64,000 nt of DNA from Dethiosulfovibrio salsuginis (GCF_900177735.1 NZ_FXBB01000002.1:1-64000); one strand, 5' to 3'; positions 45,011-56,245 are shown, numbered from the stretch's first letter. Notes: a model not told the origin generated them from the sequence alone. Program-made: numbers and translations.

Positions 45011-46087
45011 CTAGGGCAGTGCCACCACCAGAGAGGGGTCGAAGGACAGATCCACCGAGTCCCCCTCCTGCCAGACCTTTATGCCAGGATAGAAGTTCTC
45101 CATCGCCAGGAGGGACTGGCCGTCGCCGAGCCTCAAGGTGTACTCCATCCTGTCGCCGCTGAAGACCACCTGGGTCACGGTGCCACCCAGAAGCCCTCCC
45201 CCCTGCGATAGGGACAGGGTTTCGGGACGAAGGACCAGTGAGACCTTCTCTCCCTTCCGATAGCTCTTGCCCTCGAGGAGCCTGGCGGACAGGTTACTGC
45301 CTCCGGTGGATATCCGGGAGGTCAGGCCGTCCAGGTCGTCCAAGGTCCCCTCGAGTATGTTGGCCTGGCCTATGAAGTCCGCCACGAAGGTGCTCTCCGG
45401 GGCGGTGTATATCTGAAAGGGTGTCCCTATCTGCTCCACCTGGCCCTTGTTCATTACCATTATCCGGTCCGCCATGGTCAGGGCCTCTTTCTGGTCGTGG
45501 GTGACGTAGAGACAGGTTATATCCAGCTGCTTCTGGATCCTCCTTATCTCGGTCCTCATATGGATACGGAGCTTGGCGTCCAGGTTTGAGAGGGGCTCGT
45601 CCATGAGGAGGACCTTCGGCCTCATCACCAGCACCCTCGCCAAGGCCACCCTCTGCTGTTCACCACCGGATAGCTGGTTGGGGTAACGCTTCTCCACCTG
45701 GGACAGCCCCACCATCTCCAGGCCCTGGACGACCTTCGTCTTTATGTCCTTCGCCGACTCGTTCCTCATCCTGAGGCCGTAGGCCACGTTGTCCCCTACG
45801 GTCATGTGGGGAAAGAGGGCGTAGTTCTGGAAGACGAAGCCTATGTGTCTTTTGTTCACCATTACGTCGGTGACGTCCTGGCCGTCTATGAGTATCCTCC
45901 CCGACGTAGGGGTCTCGAAACCGGCGACCATCCTTAGGGTGGTGGTCTTTCCGCAGCCCGAGGGCCCTAGGAAGGTGACCAATTCCCCTCCCTTTACGTC
46001 CAGATCCAGCTCTTTAACGGCGTGAAAGGGGACGTTGTCCTTTACGAAAGTCTTGGCTATTTTGCTGAGTTGAAGAGATACGGCCAT
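45011..46087 (-). CDS. ABC transporter ATP-binding protein (Fe3+/spermidine/phosphonate type)
   Basis: A 358-residue ATPase: Walker A GPSGCGKTTTLR (about 41-52), signature LSGGEQQRVALARVLVMRPK, Walker B VLLMDEPLSNLD, H-loop YVTHDQKEAL, and a C-terminal TOBE regulatory domain (about 270-350). The ATG shares one base with the permease stop (TGATG). It probably powers the set-1 permease and, lacking any other candidate, the set-2 permease downstream. Confidence 0.93.
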   Translation of the reverse strand: MAVSLQLSKIAKTFVKDNVPFHAVKELDLDVKGGELVTFLGPSGCGKTTTLRMVAGFETPTSGRILIDGQDVTDVMVNKRHIGFVFQNYALFPHMTVGDNVAYGLRMRNESAKDIKTKVVQGLEMVGLSQVEKRYPNQLSGGEQQRVALARVLVMRPKVLLMDEPLSNLDAKLRIHMRTEIRRIQKQLDITCLYVTHDQKEALTMADRIMVMNKGQVEQIGTPFQIYTAPESTFVADFIGQANILEGTLDDLDGLTSRISTGGSNLSARLLEGKSYRKGEKVSLVLRPETLSLSQGGGLLGGTVTQVVFSGDRMEYTLRLGDGQSLLAMENFYPGIKVWQEGDSVDLSFDPSLVVALP

Positions 46088-47751
46088 CAGAGAGTTCCTC
46101 CCTGTCCTTTATAGGTATGTCCTGTGGCCCTGGCCAGAAGGCCTAGAAGACCGCTGAATACGAAAACCATGGCTATGAGCACTATGGAAAAAGCGCAGGC
46201 GTTGCCGAACTGGAGCTCGGTCATGCACTCAAGTATCCTGGTGGTGAGGAGAGACCAGCTGACGGACACCAGAAATATGGTGGCGCTTATGGCGGTCATA
46301 GAGTGGATAAACAGATACTTCATTCCCGCCAGCACCGCCGGGACCACCAGAGGAAAGGTGACCTTCCGGAAGGTGGTTATGGACGACGCTCCCAGGCTCA
46401 TGGATGCCTCCTCCATGGACCGGTCAATCTGGTGAAGGGAGGCTATCACCGCCCTTATGCCCGCCGAGTCGTAGCGAAACACGTAGGCCGCCACTAGGAT
46501 GGCCATGGTGCCGGTGAGCATAAAGGGCTTTCCGTTGAAGGCTATGACGTAGGCTATACCTACCACCGTCCCGGGCAGGGCGTAGTTGAGGAGGGAGACT
46601 ATCTCCATCAGGCCGTTGCCGGGAAAGGGCTTTCTCTGGGTTATGTAGGCTATGGCCACAGCCAGGAGGGCCCCTATAGGTGTAGCGGTAAGGGCTATCA
46701 TGAGGGTGTCCTTTATGGCCTTCTGGCCGTGGTCCACCACGTAGACGAAGTTCTCCAGGGTGAACGAATTATTTACCCCCCAGGCCTTTGTAAAGGCCCC
46801 GGCCACTATGAGAGAATAGAGGAACAATATAAAGGCGATCACGGCGCCGCAGGCTATAAGGACCGACCACTCTGTTATAGGCCCAAGTCCCTTTGTGGTA
46901 GTCCTGGCACCGGACTTTCCTGTGACGGTGACGTAGCTTTTCCTGGAGACCCAGAAACGCTGGAGCAAGAACACCGCCAGAGCTGGGACAAGAAGGACGA
47001 ACGACAGAGCCGCCCCTCCCCGAAGGTCGTAGAGGCCGGTTATCTGGAGATATGCCTGGGTGGGCAGCACGGGAAACTGGTGTCCCGCCAGAACCAGTGG
47101 AGTAGCGAAGTCCGCCAAGGAGCAGGCAAAAAGGAGCAACATCGAGTTGGCTATCCCCGGCACAGACAGAGGCAGAGTTACCGTCCGAAAAACCTTAAAA
47201 GGCGATGCCCCCAGGCTTAAGCCTGCGTCCTCCAGGTTTGGGTCTATACAGGAGAGCACCGCCGCTATGGTCAAAAAGGCGACGGGGAAGTAGGTCAGAG
47301 ACTCGGATATCCAGGTTCCCCAGAACCCGTAGAGGCTAAAGGCCTTTATCCCCAGCATCTTGAGGAGAATGCCGTTAGGGCCCAGGGATAGGGTCAGGGC
47401 TATGCTGCTGGTAAAAGGCGGCGATATGAGGGGCAGTACGGTGATAGCCCCTATAAACCACCGGATGGGCCTTGGCATGGAGATCTTTGTCACAGCCAGG
47501 GCGAAGAGGAACCCCAAAAAGGTTCCTGTCACAGCGACAGCTCCAGCGAGCCTCAAACTGTTGAAAAAGGCCAGTCGGTCGTACCAGTTGGTCATAACCG
47601 CAGCGATGTTGGCCCCTGAGAGCTGGCCCTCCACTATGAAAGTCATTGCGAGCAGTTTTAAAAAAGGATACAGGACGAAGACGCCCAAGGAGACCCATAT
47701 TGCAGCGACCACAGGGATCAGTGACCTGTCCATATTAGCCGATCTGTTCAC
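46087..47751 (-). CDS. ABC transporter permease, Fe3+/phosphonate type (fused two-domain), set 1
   Basis: A 554-residue membrane protein with about 12 helices in two halves, each with a permease loop (AGLSLGASPFKVFRTVTLPLSVPG and ASMSLGASSITTFRKVTFPLVVPA). Coupled to the ATPase by a TGATG junction and preceded by the binding protein. Similar along its length to the set-2 permease, including GFWGTWISESLTYFPVAF and the YVTVTGKSG linker segment. Confidence 0.92.
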   Translation of the reverse strand: MNRSANMDRSLIPVVAAIWVSLGVFVLYPFLKLLAMTFIVEGQLSGANIAAVMTNWYDRLAFFNSLRLAGAVAVTGTFLGFLFALAVTKISMPRPIRWFIGAITVLPLISPPFTSSIALTLSLGPNGILLKMLGIKAFSLYGFWGTWISESLTYFPVAFLTIAAVLSCIDPNLEDAGLSLGASPFKVFRTVTLPLSVPGIANSMLLLFACSLADFATPLVLAGHQFPVLPTQAYLQITGLYDLRGGAALSFVLLVPALAVFLLQRFWVSRKSYVTVTGKSGARTTTKGLGPITEWSVLIACGAVIAFILFLYSLIVAGAFTKAWGVNNSFTLENFVYVVDHGQKAIKDTLMIALTATPIGALLAVAIAYITQRKPFPGNGLMEIVSLLNYALPGTVVGIAYVIAFNGKPFMLTGTMAILVAAYVFRYDSAGIRAVIASLHQIDRSMEEASMSLGASSITTFRKVTFPLVVPAVLAGMKYLFIHSMTAISATIFLVSVSWSLLTTRILECMTELQFGNACAFSIVLIAMVFVFSGLLGLLARATGHTYKGQGGTL

Positions 47752-47787
47752 GTGAAAACCCCTTTCCTGAGGGCATCAAAGAGAGAA

Positions 47788-47814
47788 AGGGCTCGACGGT
47801 AGCTTTCGAGCCCT
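47788..47814 (-). terminator. Hairpin between binding protein 1 and permease 1
   Basis: AGGGCTCGA / TTCGAGCCCT with loop CGGTAGCT. Intercistronic hairpins here usually stabilise the upstream binding-protein message or reduce read-through into the permease; there is no strong T-run. Confidence 0.65.
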
Positions 47815-47835
47815 CTCGGAGACTGTAACCTTAAA

Positions 47836-48843
47836 CTAGCGGATGACCTCGTTTATCCAGCGGTCCACGTAGGCCTTTCTCTTCTCCCCTTTCCACTCCG
47901 TCGGAACGGAGAGAAGGGTCACTTTTGAGACGTCCAGGGCCGGGTTTGAGACTTTGACCGACGACAGGACCGGTATGTAGTTTATGCTGTTGTCCACAAG
48001 GAACTGGGCGAGCTTCTCGCTGGTGGCCCAGTCGACGAACTTTTTGGCCTCGTCCAGGTTTTTGCAGCCCTTTATAATTCCCGTGGACTCTACACCGTAC
48101 GAAACTCCCTCTTTAGGATATGATATAACTACAGGGTAGCCCTGTTGCTGGATCTCCAGGGCGTCGACGATGTAGAATATACCGCTGGCGGTCTGGCCCT
48201 GAGCTATGGGCATGGCACCACCGGCGCCGCTTTTGGTGTAGAGCTGGACGTTACCGTGAAGCTTCTTCTGATAGTCGAAGGCTCCGTCCTCGCCGTAGAC
48301 CTTCACCAGGCTGTATATCCGCTCCGTGGCGGTGCCGGAGGTCCTGGCGTCGGCCATCTGGAGGTTGTTGCCGTAGACCGGATCGAGAAGGTCCTCCCAG
48401 GAGGTAGGGGCCTCTATGCCCTTTTCCTTTAAGAAATTGGTGTTGGTCAAAAACACCAGGGGGATTATGCCGATCCCAGTCCAGTGTCCATCGGGATCCT
48501 TGAACTCCACCGGAACCTGGTCGAAGTTGGCGGACCTGTAGGGCTCGAAGACCGACTCGTTCATCCCAGCGACGTATGTATCGGCGGGGCCACCCCAGAG
48601 CACGTCCACCTGGGGGTTTCCCTTCTCCGCCACTATCCTGGCCAGGGCCTCACCGGAGGAGAATCTCATGAAATTGACCTTTATCCCCGTCTCGTCGGTG
48701 AAGGCCTTGAAGACCTTGGCGGAGTATTTCTCCGGCATTATGGTGTAGACGTTTAGGCTGGCGGCGCTTGCCCCTGCAGTGACTATGAGTCCTAAGGCCA
48801 GGGCCATAAGGACTTTGGACATGGAACGACCTGCGAATAACAT
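47836..48843 (-). CDS. ABC transporter substrate-binding protein, Fe3+/phosphonate type, set 1
   Basis: A 335-residue secreted protein with a signal peptide (residues 1-27, MSKVLMALALGLIVTAGASA) and an extracellular solute-binding fold: LNVYTIMPEKYSAKVFKAF, VDVLWGGPADTYV, MADARTSGTATERI and TKSGAGGAMPIAQGQ. First gene of the set-1 transporter, followed by a hairpin and the permease. The ATG at 48843 has AGGGGTGA upstream; an in-frame ATG at 48822 begins the signal peptide more typically and is an alternative start. Confidence 0.9.
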   Translation of the reverse strand: MLFAGRSMSKVLMALALGLIVTAGASAASLNVYTIMPEKYSAKVFKAFTDETGIKVNFMRFSSGEALARIVAEKGNPQVDVLWGGPADTYVAGMNESVFEPYRSANFDQVPVEFKDPDGHWTGIGIIPLVFLTNTNFLKEKGIEAPTSWEDLLDPVYGNNLQMADARTSGTATERIYSLVKVYGEDGAFDYQKKLHGNVQLYTKSGAGGAMPIAQGQTASGIFYIVDALEIQQQGYPVVISYPKEGVSYGVESTGIIKGCKNLDEAKKFVDWATSEKLAQFLVDNSINYIPVLSSVKVSNPALDVSKVTLLSVPTEWKGEKRKAYVDRWINEVIR

Positions 48844-48983
48844 AATAAAATCACCCCTGAAATAGTAGTGTGGTGTATCCCTCGTTGGATACTATCCCTT
48901 TTCCGTCTTTCGGGCAAGACGGGAAAGGGCAGAAAAACTTTTCCAAAAAACGAAAATACCTAATACAGAAAGGGGCGATCCCC

Positions 48984-50411
48984 TTGGCACAGGAGATTGT
49001 TCTTTCCGCTCTGCTGGAGAGATGGAAAAAAGACGAAGGGATAAAGGTCCTATGCGCCGAGTACCTTAGGGACTCGGAGGCCTACAGAAAGATCGGCGAA
49101 GTTCAGGACCGGGAGGAACGGGTGGAGCTCAGGAAGCTCTGGACCGCCATGTCAGATCGTTATTGGGTTCTTCTTAAATCTATCCTTATGGTCATGGCAA
49201 AAGAGGGCCCCGAGACTCTGTCCTTCGGTCCCAAGGAAAGGCTCCTTCTGGACGGAGGTTTCCTGTCCCCTGGAGTAACGTCCTTCAACGAAGCTCTACC
49301 GACGTGGCTCTCTCAGGATAGACCTCAGGACATGTTCCAGTATATGACCTTCACCGAGTACTGGCAGGACTTTTACGCCGGCCTATACAACAAGGAGAAA
49401 CGGTCGGGAATGGAAGTATTCGGAGACCGGATGAAAGACTACAAGACCAGCACCGACAACGCCATGAAGAGAGCCTCTCTCTCCCTAAAGACCATCCTTC
49501 CTCAGGTCCCGGACTGCACCAAGGAGAAGGCGGAAGAGCTGGTGGGCAAGCTGGAGAAGAACCTGGAGCCCTTCCTGGAGCGACACATGAGGACCAGAAA
49601 ATTCCGAGAGATGGAGAAAAAACAGTGCGACGAGACCATCGAGAGATCCAACTTTTTCTCTTTCGCCAGAAACGAGATAGAGTCGCTCATAACCAAGGCA
49701 TCCAGAACCATCGACGGCTTCGGAGACGACGAAAGGCGCCGATTCAAGGGCCTGGTGGACGACGTGGTATTCTTCGGATCGGTCTACATCCACATCCGCA
49801 ACGAGGCGGATAGATGGGACAGGACAAGAGACAGAAACGCCGCCAAGTTCGCCACTGAGAGCGAGGGAGACAGGCTGGTACGGCTGGAGGAGGCCATAAA
49901 GGGCAAAGGAGAGATGGCTGGACAGATGGCCCGTATGGCCAGGACCGACACGTCCCCTCTCTGTCAGCAATCGGTCCAGAAGCCTATGACCTTTCAGGAG
50001 GTCTCGGAGATACTGAAACGGCTGGTTCACCTCGACGAGGACATGCTGAGAGTACCGAGGGTGAGGATGTACGGCATACCTCGGGTGGTAATAGTTCCGG
50101 GACAGGGATACGGAGCCTACGACTGGACGGACAACAGCTTTATTATGCCCCTATTTCCCAGCCACAGCGCCGAGAAGGCGGTGGCCTACTCTCTGGCCAG
50201 CTTCCGCTGGGACGCCGACGAGGACAGGGAGTTCAAAAACACCTACGAACTTCTTAAGGAGAACAAAGGCAAGTCGATTAAGGGACTGGCGTCGTCTTTC
50301 TCCAACGACTACTACCTATGGCTGACCAAAGAACGGTATGGCTTCAGGGTCCTCCCCCGAGAGGTCCGAGACTGGTTCAAGATAAAGTTCGACTCCGAAG
50401 GGGTGAAGTAA
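48984..50411 (+). CDS. Unknown 475-residue protein
   Basis: Not recognised. A soluble, charged protein, mostly helical, with coiled-coil-like stretches (about residues 150-240: KRASLSLKTILPQ...EELVGKLEKNLEPFLERHMRTRKFREMEKK) and a compact C-terminal part (VPRVRMYGIPRVVIVPGQGYGAYDW, SFRWDADEDREFKNTYELLKEN). No transmembrane segment or catalytic motif is evident. TTG at 48984 with AAAGGGG upstream is the best start; reading continues in frame back to a GTG at 48870 without a ribosome site. Divergent from the set-1 binding protein and just upstream of the remB/gyrB pair. Confidence 0.7.
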   Translation: MAQEIVLSALLERWKKDEGIKVLCAEYLRDSEAYRKIGEVQDREERVELRKLWTAMSDRYWVLLKSILMVMAKEGPETLSFGPKERLLLDGGFLSPGVTSFNEALPTWLSQDRPQDMFQYMTFTEYWQDFYAGLYNKEKRSGMEVFGDRMKDYKTSTDNAMKRASLSLKTILPQVPDCTKEKAEELVGKLEKNLEPFLERHMRTRKFREMEKKQCDETIERSNFFSFARNEIESLITKASRTIDGFGDDERRRFKGLVDDVVFFGSVYIHIRNEADRWDRTRDRNAAKFATESEGDRLVRLEEAIKGKGEMAGQMARMARTDTSPLCQQSVQKPMTFQEVSEILKRLVHLDEDMLRVPRVRMYGIPRVVIVPGQGYGAYDWTDNSFIMPLFPSHSAEKAVAYSLASFRWDADEDREFKNTYELLKENKGKSIKGLASSFSNDYYLWLTKERYGFRVLPREVRDWFKIKFDSEGVK

Positions 50412-50422
50412 CTTTTTTGAGT

Positions 50423-50428
50423 TATAAT
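50423..50428 (+). promoter_or_regulatory. Possible -10 element for remB-gyrB
   Basis: TATAAT 42 bases before the remB-like start. No clear -35 hexamer is present at 17 bp, so this is tentative. Confidence 0.35.
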
Positions 50429-50469
50429 AGTTCGGTTACGGGTATAACGCTTAAACGGGAGGAATGCCT

Positions 50470-50665
50470 ATGTTTTTGTTCCTGGAGTCTCAGGACGTGG
50501 TTGCCCTGGACAAGGTGATCGCCCTAGTGAGGGACGAAGAGGGCACCGCAATCCACACCGACGACGGGATCGCGCTGCGCTCGGCCTTCCGGCCCGAGAC
50601 GCTTAGACGACGCTGTTTTCCAAAGCGGATATCCAAGGTCGCCCGGATGGGAGGAGAGTTTTTAG

Positions 50666-50673
<8 letters not shown>
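50470..50673 (+). CDS. remB: DUF370 / RemA-RemB family regulator
   Basis: A 67-residue protein of the DUF370 family ([20 protein letters not shown]...[16 protein letters not shown]). RemB of Bacillus is encoded just before gyrB, as here. The family binds DNA or acts on biofilm-matrix genes; the function of RemB is less clear than RemA. The ATG at 50470 has GGGAGGA 6 bases upstream; an ATG at 50464 lies on the ribosome site. It overlaps the gyrB start by 8 bases. Confidence 0.85.
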
Positions 50674-52573
<1,900 letters not shown>

Positions 52574-52587
52574 TCCCAAAAAAACCG

Positions 52588-52622
52588 AAAGGGAGCGCGC
52601 TTCTTAAGTGCGCTCCCTTTTC
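52588..52622 (+). terminator. gyrB terminator
   Basis: An 11 bp stem AAAGGGAGCGC / GCGCTCCCTTT then TT, 15 bases after the gyrB stop. Confidence 0.85.
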
Positions 52623-52624
52623 TG

Positions 52625-52653
52625 TTGCAAAAACACCTCGAACTATTTATAAT
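52625..52653 (+). promoter_or_regulatory. Promoter of the TRAP transporter operon
   Basis: TTGCAA (52625-52630), a 17 bp spacer and TATAAT (52648-52653), right after the gyrB terminator. A small CAGAG/CTCTG hairpin follows in the leader. Confidence 0.65.
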
Positions 52654-52704
52654 TGACGGGACAGAGCTTCGCTCTGACACATCACCGAAAGGAAGTGATC
52701 TGCC

Positions 52705-53748
52705 GTGAAAGTCTTCAACCGTAAGTCCGGGATCATGCTTCTGTCGTTGCTACTTATCGGGATCGTCGCCACAGCGTCCTGCGCGGTGACCGTCAAAATG
52801 TCCTACAACGGCCCTCCAAAAGCTGAGGACAACGCCGTCCACGCCTTCGCCGAGAACTTCAAAAAGCTGGTCGAGGAGGGAACCGAGGGACGAGTTACCT
52901 TCGAGCTCTATCCAGACAGCCAGCTGGGGACCGAGGAGGAGAGGATGGAGCTCCTTATGAAGACCGGGCTCAATCAGCCTATGTCCAACATAGCCTCCTT
53001 CGCCGGGGTGGCCCCGGTGTTCCCGGAGATATACGCCTCGTCCATACCGTTTATGTTCAATTCCTATAAGGCGGCCCATATATTCTTCGACAAGAGCCAG
53101 TACTGGAAAAAGGCCCAGGAGGAGTTCCGCAACAGGACCGGCGCGGTGCTGTTGGAGGCAGTCGAGGAAGGCGGATTTTTGGCCTTCACGAACTCCAAGA
53201 GAGCTATCCATGGCCCAGACGACTTCAAGGGCCTCAAGTTCAGGGGCATGGACGAGGGACAGCTGGCCATATACAGGGCCTTCGGAGCCAGCGGGACCCC
53301 CATCCCCTGGACGGAGCTCTACATGGCCCTCAAGACAGGGGTCGTGGACGGTCAGATGAACCCGGCGATGTACATAATCATAGGAAGTCTATTCGAGGTC
53401 CAAAAACACATGACCTTGGCCAACATACAGTACTCCGACCAGTTTTTGGTCATGAACGGCGACCTGTTCGACTCCCTCTCCGAAGGGGACCGTAAGGTAG
53501 TGGTCGAGGCCGCCAAGGAGGCCAACCGCATCAGCCGCATGGAGGTGGAGGCAGCGGACTCCAAGCAGGTGGAGTACCTGCGGGAGAAGGGCATGGAGGT
53601 GTACTCTCCTGACGAGAAGGAAATGGACCAGTTCAGGGAGAAGGGGCAGCCCGAATACATAAAATGGCTCAAGACCAAGGTCAGCCAGGAGTGGATGGAC
53701 CTGGCGGTACAGTGCGCCGACAGAGCCAACGAGGCGGCTAAGGAGTAA
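52705..53748 (+). CDS. dctP: TRAP transporter solute receptor (DctP family)
   Basis: A 347-residue secreted receptor with a signal peptide (residues 1-27) and the DctP fold: VKMSYNGPPKAEDNAVHAFAENFKKLVEEGT, RVTFELYPDSQLGTEEERMELLM, LKFRGMDEGQLAIYRAFGASGTPIPWTELYMALKTGVVDGQ, which contains the Arg that binds substrate carboxylates. Exports to the periplasm and delivers organic acids, sialic acid or amino acids to DctQM. First gene of dctPQM; the ligand is unassigned. Confidence 0.93.
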   Translation: MKVFNRKSGIMLLSLLLIGIVATASCAVTVKMSYNGPPKAEDNAVHAFAENFKKLVEEGTEGRVTFELYPDSQLGTEEERMELLMKTGLNQPMSNIASFAGVAPVFPEIYASSIPFMFNSYKAAHIFFDKSQYWKKAQEEFRNRTGAVLLEAVEEGGFLAFTNSKRAIHGPDDFKGLKFRGMDEGQLAIYRAFGASGTPIPWTELYMALKTGVVDGQMNPAMYIIIGSLFEVQKHMTLANIQYSDQFLVMNGDLFDSLSEGDRKVVVEAAKEANRISRMEVEAADSKQVEYLREKGMEVYSPDEKEMDQFREKGQPEYIKWLKTKVSQEWMDLAVQCADRANEAAKE

Positions 53749-53752
53749 TCCG

Positions 53753-54256
53753 GTGGGCAGTTGGAGGGACCTCGGAAGGATCCAAAAGCTAGCGATCGCC
53801 ATGGAGAGGCTCAGCGCGCTGGTGGCGGGTTTTCTCCTGCTGATCAACGTAGGGGATATAGTGCTCGGCATACTCTTCCGTTACGTCATGAAAAGCTCGA
53901 TCATATGGACCGAGGAGGTCGCTCGATACTCTCTGGTCTGGCTTGTGATGCTTGGGGCCGCTGGAGCTCAGGCTAAAGGGGATCATATGTCCATAGACTT
54001 TCTCACCCCCCGTTTTCCGAGGTGGCTCAAAAAGCTCTCCTATGTGGTCAGAATAGGGGTGCAGGCGGTTGTGCTGGTCCTGCTTATCTGGCTAGGCAGT
54101 AAAAACGTCGCAGGAACCTGGACAATGAAGACGATGGCCCTAGGCATCCCCAAGGCGATCCCCCTCATGGCGGTCCCTATCGGCATATCCATGCTATTGG
54201 TGCAGCTCCTGCTTCAGGAGCTGCACCGCCGCTCCGACGGAGGTGATAAGCCATGA
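53753..54256 (+). CDS. dctQ: TRAP transporter small permease (DctQ family)
   Basis: A 167-residue membrane protein with four transmembrane helices and the DctQ pattern ILFRYVMKSSIIWTEEVARYSLVWLVMLGAAGAQAKGDHMSIDFL. The GTG at 53753 follows the receptor stop by 4 bases. It overlaps the dctM start (ATGA). Confidence 0.9.
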   Translation: MGSWRDLGRIQKLAIAMERLSALVAGFLLLINVGDIVLGILFRYVMKSSIIWTEEVARYSLVWLVMLGAAGAQAKGDHMSIDFLTPRFPRWLKKLSYVVRIGVQAVVLVLLIWLGSKNVAGTWTMKTMALGIPKAIPLMAVPIGISMLLVQLLLQELHRRSDGGDKP

Positions 54257-55545
54257 CAGGGTTACTTATCCTTGGGGGCTTCTTCCTCCAGATGGCGTTG
54301 GGAGTACCGCTCTACGCCTCGCTGCTATTCACGGGATTTTTAGGCATATTGACCACAGGAAATTTGACCCTCCTCAGGGCCATTCCACAGCAGTTCTTCG
54401 GGGGAATGGACGTGTTCTCCCTTATGGCAATTCCCTTTTTCATCCTGGCAGGGAGCCTCATGAACCGCTCGGGGCTGACCGACCGACTGATCGACTTCAG
54501 CCGTCTGCTGGTAGGGTCGGTCCGGGGAGGGCTGGGCTACGTCAACGTGGTCGGAGGGATAATACTGGCGGGGGTCAACGGCTCAGCGGCGGCGGACGCC
54601 TCGGCCTTAGGTTCAATTCTGATACCTGCAATGGAGAAAGAGGGGTTTCCAAGGGCCTACGCCGCCGGTCTGACCGCCGGTAGCTCGCTGATAGGCCCTA
54701 TCATACCGCCAAGCATATTCATGATAATCTACGCCGCTATGACCAACACGTCCATAGGTGGACTGTTCGCCGCCGGGGTGGTCCCGGGGTTGGTACTGGG
54801 GCTGGCCTTTATGGCCATGAACTGGTTTTTCTCCAGGCGGTACAACGTCCCTATGACCGACACCGCGGCGGTAAGGGCCAGGGCTAAGGTCATACTGAGG
54901 CGGTCGGTGGCGGCCTTAGTCGCCCCCTTCATAATAGTCGGAGGGATAGTGACCGGGGTGGTGACCCCTACCGAGTCAGGAGCCCTGGCGGTAGTCTACT
55001 GTCTGTTGGCGGGTATAGCTATAACCAGGGAGCTGACCTGGTCGGGCCTTACGGATTCTATCTACGAGACAGTCCGGCTCACCAGCGCGATCTTCATGAT
55101 AATGGGCGCCGCTACGGTAGTAGGGTGGTTCCTGAAATGGGAGAGGGTCACCCAGAAATTCGCCTCGATCCTAATAGGTATGGGATTGCTCGAACACCCC
55201 TGGCTGCTTCTGATAGTTCTCAGCTCCATAATCTTCGTCATAGGGATGTTCATGGAGGAGGTGGCGGTGCTTACTTTGCTGACGCCCATTTTCGCCCCTC
55301 TAGCGGTGAGAGCGGGAATAGACCCCTTCCATTTCGGCATAGTGATGACCCTGAACGTTACCATAGCCCTGATAACCCCTCCTGTAGGGGCCTGCAACTA
55401 TATAGTGGCTGCGGTGGGGAAAGTTCCGCTAGGAGACCTTTTCAGGGAGATATGGCCCTTTATAGCGGTGGCCATGACGGTGCTGCTGGCCATAATATCC
55501 TTCCCGGCGATAACGGTCACTCTGCCCAAAATACTGGGACTTTAA
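54253..55545 (+). CDS. dctM: TRAP transporter large permease (DctM family)
   Basis: A 430-residue permease with about 12 transmembrane helices (DctM signature: AIPFFILAGSLMNRSGLTDRLI, GGLGYVNVVGGIILAGVNGSAAADASALGSILIPAM, GSSLIGPIIPPSIFMIIYA). It couples uptake to a Na+ or H+ gradient. Overlaps dctQ by 4 bases. The dipeptidase gene follows 16 bases later and may be co-transcribed. Confidence 0.95.
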   Translation: MTGLLILGGFFLQMALGVPLYASLLFTGFLGILTTGNLTLLRAIPQQFFGGMDVFSLMAIPFFILAGSLMNRSGLTDRLIDFSRLLVGSVRGGLGYVNVVGGIILAGVNGSAAADASALGSILIPAMEKEGFPRAYAAGLTAGSSLIGPIIPPSIFMIIYAAMTNTSIGGLFAAGVVPGLVLGLAFMAMNWFFSRRYNVPMTDTAAVRARAKVILRRSVAALVAPFIIVGGIVTGVVTPTESGALAVVYCLLAGIAITRELTWSGLTDSIYETVRLTSAIFMIMGAATVVGWFLKWERVTQKFASILIGMGLLEHPWLLLIVLSSIIFVIGMFMEEVAVLTLLTPIFAPLAVRAGIDPFHFGIVMTLNVTIALITPPVGACNYIVAAVGKVPLGDLFREIWPFIAVAMTVLLAIISFPAITVTLPKILGL

Positions 55546-55561
55546 GGACAGGAGTGGAAAA

Positions 55562-56227
55562 ATGACGAATAAAATACCGCCCCTGATCGAAAGTGGGGAA
55601 CCTCTGGTGTCCGCCAGCCTATATCCCGAGAGGATACTGTCAAGACCCCAGTATTTCATCCAAGGACTAAAGGGTAGCGTGCCCGAGTCCTTCCTACGAT
55701 TGGGGGTATATGAACGGCTGGTAAAGGCGGCGGATCGGCTTCCCAAGGGATGGAAGTTCGTCCTGTTGGACTGCTGGCGGTCGCCGGAGTTACAGGGAGA
55801 GCTTTTCAGGACTATTAGCGGCGAGATATCCAGGGAGCACCCGGACCTTTCGCCGGAGGAGGTGGAACGAAGGGCGAGGATATTCGTAGCCTACCCTTCC
55901 GTGGAACCGGACAGAGTATCGGGCCACTGCACCGGTGGATCGGTTGACCTGACCCTGGCGGACGATAAAGGACGGGCCCTCCCTATGGGGTCGGGATTCG
56001 ACGAGACCTCCGAGAGGTCCTACACCGACCACTACGACGGGCTACCGGAGGGAGAGGAGATAAGGCATAACAGGGGGCTGCTGGTGGACCTCATGGAGAA
56101 CGAGGGATTCTCCAACTACCCTAAAGAGTGGTGGCACTTCGATTACGGCAACAGAAACTGGGCCATAAGGACAGGGGTGGATCACTGCATATACGGCTTT
56201 ATCCGTCCTGAGATGAGATGGCGCTGA
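55562..56227 (+). CDS. D-alanyl-D-alanine dipeptidase (VanX/DdpX family, M15)
   Basis: A 221-residue zinc dipeptidase. Motifs: LLDCWRSPELQ (catalytic Arg), SGHCTGGSVDLTLAD (zinc His and Asp), GSGFDETSERSYTD, and KEWWHFDYGN (catalytic Glu and zinc His). No signal peptide, so cytoplasmic, like DdpX. It cleaves D-Ala-D-Ala. No van ligase or racemase genes are near, so a housekeeping or nutritional peptide role is likelier than glycopeptide resistance. Possibly in the TRAP operon, which would fit uptake of D-amino-acid or peptide substrates (inference). Confidence 0.88.
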   Translation: MTNKIPPLIESGEPLVSASLYPERILSRPQYFIQGLKGSVPESFLRLGVYERLVKAADRLPKGWKFVLLDCWRSPELQGELFRTISGEISREHPDLSPEEVERRARIFVAYPSVEPDRVSGHCTGGSVDLTLADDKGRALPMGSGFDETSERSYTDHYDGLPEGEEIRHNRGLLVDLMENEGFSNYPKEWWHFDYGNRNWAIRTGVDHCIYGFIRPEMRWR

Positions 56228-56245
56228 GCCTGTGTACAAAAAAAA

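Noticed and set aside
55562-56227. VanX-type dipeptidase as glycopeptide resistance
   Set aside because: No vanH/vanA ligase or sensor-regulator genes nearby; family also has housekeeping cytoplasmic members.
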